64,000 nt of DNA from JTS-RE9 sp964649195 (GTDB lineage: Bacteria; Planctomycetota; Phycisphaerae; Phycisphaerales; Phycisphaeraceae), in contig CAZYPK010000006.1 of the NCBI GenBank assembly GCA_964649195.1, positions 7,296-71,295 of the forward strand. The letters are read 5' to 3'. The position numbers and the translations under genes were made by a program. The notes below the pieces were generated by a model, which made no database searches, had not been told where the DNA came from, and worked only from the letters and a program-made list of their open reading frames with translations. Positions 62,471 through 64,000 of the stretch are shown here, piece by piece; the stretch's first letter is position 1, and each line of letters begins with the position of its first letter.

Positions 62471-63616
62471 TTGTCCAAGCCTGTCATCGCCCATGTGTTG
62501 CATCGTCTGTACCTCGCCGGCGCCGAGGTGCTGGCGGCTGCGCTGGCCCGGGAGCTGCGGGATCGGTTCGACTTTATTTTCCTTTGCCTCGATGAAGTGG
62601 GACCGTTGGGAAAGCAGCTCGCTTCGGAAGGCTTTGAGGTGATCGACCTTCGGCGCAGGCCCGGCGTCGATTTCTCCGTCGCCCGCCGGCTGCGCGCCAT
62701 CGTCAGGCAGCATCGCATTCAGGTGCTGCACGCCCATCAGTACACGCCGTTTTTCTATGCCTCCCTTTCGCGTGGTTTCCTGGGCAGCCTCACCGCCAGG
62801 CCGCGCATTCTGTTCACCGAGCATGGCAGGCATTACCCCGACATCCGCAAGACCAGGCGCGTCCTGGCCAACAAGCTGCTCCTGCGCGGCCGCGACCGGG
62901 TCACGGCGGTGGGCCACTTCGTCAAACAGGCGCTGGTGAACAGCGAAGGCATGGCCGCCCGTCGGATCGAAGTGGTTTACAACGGCATCGACACCGATCT
63001 CTTTCAGTTCGACGCCACCGGGCAGGTTCGCGCCCAGGTGCGGCAGGAACTGAACATCGACGCCCATCGCGGCGTGGCGCTTCAGGTGGCGCGCTTTCAT
63101 CCGGTGAAGGATCACGCCACCGCCGTGCGGGCCTTTGCCGCGGCGGCGGGGACGTTTGCCGCGCCGGACAAGCCGCTGCTTCTGCTGGTCGGCGATGGCG
63201 ACCGGCGCGGCGAAATCGAAACGCTCATCGCGGAACTGGGCATCGGCGACATGGTGCGCTTCCTCGGCGTGCGCAGCGACATTCCCCGCCTGATGTCCGC
63301 CGCCGATGTCTTCATGCTCAGCAGCCTCAGCGAAGGCATCTCGGTGACGCTGCTCGAAGCGATGGGCGCCGCGATCCCCATCGCCGCGACCGATGTCGGC
63401 GGCAACGGCGAAGTGGTTGCCGATGGTGAATCCGGCCTGCTCTCGCCGCGATCCGATCATGCCGCCCTGGGGGCGAACCTTGCGACCTTGCTGCGCGACC
63501 CCGCGCTTCGCCGCCGGATGGGTGACGCCGGCCGCGCCAGGCTGCTGGCCACTTTCACCCAGGCGCGGATGCACGCGCGTTATGCCGGGATTTACGAACA
63601 GATCGTGCAAGGCTGA
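62471..63616 (+). CDS. Glycosyltransferase family 4
   Basis: 381 residues from a TTG start. SKPVIAHVLHRLYLAGAEVLAAALARELRDRFDFIFL, HGVALQVARFHPVKDHATAVRAF, LLLVGDGDRRGEIE and ADVFMLSSLSEGISVTLLEAMGAAIPIAATDVGGNGEVVADGESG are diagnostic of GT4. The stop codon (63614-63616) lies in a family D arm. Confidence 0.93.
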   Translation: MSKPVIAHVLHRLYLAGAEVLAAALARELRDRFDFIFLCLDEVGPLGKQLASEGFEVIDLRRRPGVDFSVARRLRAIVRQHRIQVLHAHQYTPFFYASLSRGFLGSLTARPRILFTEHGRHYPDIRKTRRVLANKLLLRGRDRVTAVGHFVKQALVNSEGMAARRIEVVYNGIDTDLFQFDATGQVRAQVRQELNIDAHRGVALQVARFHPVKDHATAVRAFAAAAGTFAAPDKPLLLLVGDGDRRGEIETLIAELGIGDMVRFLGVRSDIPRLMSAADVFMLSSLSEGISVTLLEAMGAAIPIAATDVGGNGEVVADGESGLLSPRSDHAALGANLATLLRDPALRRRMGDAGRARLLATFTQARMHARYAGIYEQIVQG

Positions 63617-63656
63617 GTTTCGCTTAAGCCCCGCCCGGAAGGGCGCGGGCCAAGGG
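63613..63656. repeat. Family D arm (single)
   Basis: CTGAGTTTCGCTTAAGCCCC and GCCCGGAAGGGCGCGGGCCA match the arms of the element in the toxin gene at 10227-10407. No second arm is in view. Confidence 0.8.
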
Positions 63657-63684
63657 GCGCCCGATGAACATTTTGTCGAGGATT

Positions 63685-63872
63685 TTAATACTACAACGCC
63701 AAGTCGTTCGCCAAATTAACCACGGATTGCACGGATAGCACGGATAAAGTCGAGGATTTGACGTTAAGTGGCAGTTGTCGCGCAAGCGAACCGCATGGAT
63801 TTCGCTTTTCTTATCTGTGCCATCCGTGCAATCCGTGGTTACATGCCTTGCGAGTTAGCGTTGTAGTATTAA
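63685..63872. mobile_element. 188-bp inverted-repeat element
   Basis: Ends TTAATACTACAACGC / GCGTTGTAGTATTAA are perfect 15-bp inverted repeats with outer TA. Inside, AACCACGGATTGCACGGAT and ATCCGTGCAATCCGTGGTT make a second inverted pair. No gene. Similar to MITEs. Confidence 0.75.
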
Positions 63873-64000
63873 GGAAGCGAGCCTGGTTAGAAAATCGGGT
63901 TTTTGTTTGTGAACATGTTGTGCATCGCTCGCCCCTTGGCCCTCACCCTTCCCGGAGCCTGAGAATTTTTCGACTTCAATTCCCACACGTCGCGTCGGAT
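63873..64000. other. Spacer at the right edge
   Basis: 128 bases without a gene. TCGGGTTTTTGTTTGTG is T-rich but without a clear stem. CCTGAGAATTTTT resembles the ends of the CCTGAG elements. Confidence 0.4.

Overview
The window looks like a chromosomal segment of a GC-rich planctomycete (Planctomycetota, perhaps Phycisphaerae). The main evidence is the paired DUF1501 / DUF1549-DUF1553 cytochrome-type genes, a PPC-domain protein, a DUF1080 sugar hydrolase and a PEP-CTERM protein. The placement is an inference from gene families only. No rRNA or tRNA gene was seen.

Region by region. 1-11.6 kb: secreted and surface genes typical of the phylum, then a toxin-antitoxin pair whose MazF-like toxin is interrupted by a palindromic element, an ankyrin protein and several MITE-like repeats. 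12-15.7 kb: an Xaa-Pro peptidase with accB and accC (acetyl-CoA carboxylase). 16.6-31.5 kb: a type III-B CRISPR-Cas locus. Its adaptation genes (cas6, cas2, cas1) and the array read rightward; the effector operon (CARF protein, cmr1, cas10/cmr2, cmr3, cmr4, cmr5, cmr6, a DHH-like protein, csx1, a two-helix membrane protein) reads leftward. 31.6-33.3 kb: remnants of an integrative element (excisionase-like gene, truncated tyrosine recombinase, truncated antitoxin). 33.5-46.2 kb: a giant alpha-2-macroglobulin, a D-Ala-D-Ala carboxypeptidase, apaG, a STAS protein, a DUF1080 protein and ATP sulfurylase. 46.4-63.6 kb: a glycan / exopolysaccharide cluster with eight recognisable glycosyltransferases, one further DxD-type candidate, a NeuD-like acyltransferase, a methyltransferase and an O-antigen ligase family protein, with panC and a site-2 protease embedded.

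The CRISPR locus is the most unusual part. Cas10 keeps its GGDD cyclase motif and lacks an HD nuclease domain, so signalling by cyclic oligoadenylate is expected. The sensors and turnover candidates nearby are a solo CARF protein, a Csx1 split by an apparent +1 frameshift just before its HEPN domain, a DHH-like phosphoesterase, a small two-helix membrane protein and an HD hydrolase. The Cas1 gene carries the N-terminal ~97 residues of a group II intron-type reverse transcriptase joined directly to a Cas1 that has lost its N-terminal beta domain; the whole RT catalytic core is absent. A small zinc-ribbon gene with its own ribosome binding site begins 13 bases after the twelfth repeat and lies before a final degenerate repeat.

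The second theme is repeats. At least seven families of short palindromic or heptamer-based elements fill almost every intergenic space. Two have entered coding sequence in frame (the MazF-like toxin and a family 2 glycosyltransferase), several supply stop codons, and one hairpin family ends a few bases before start codons.
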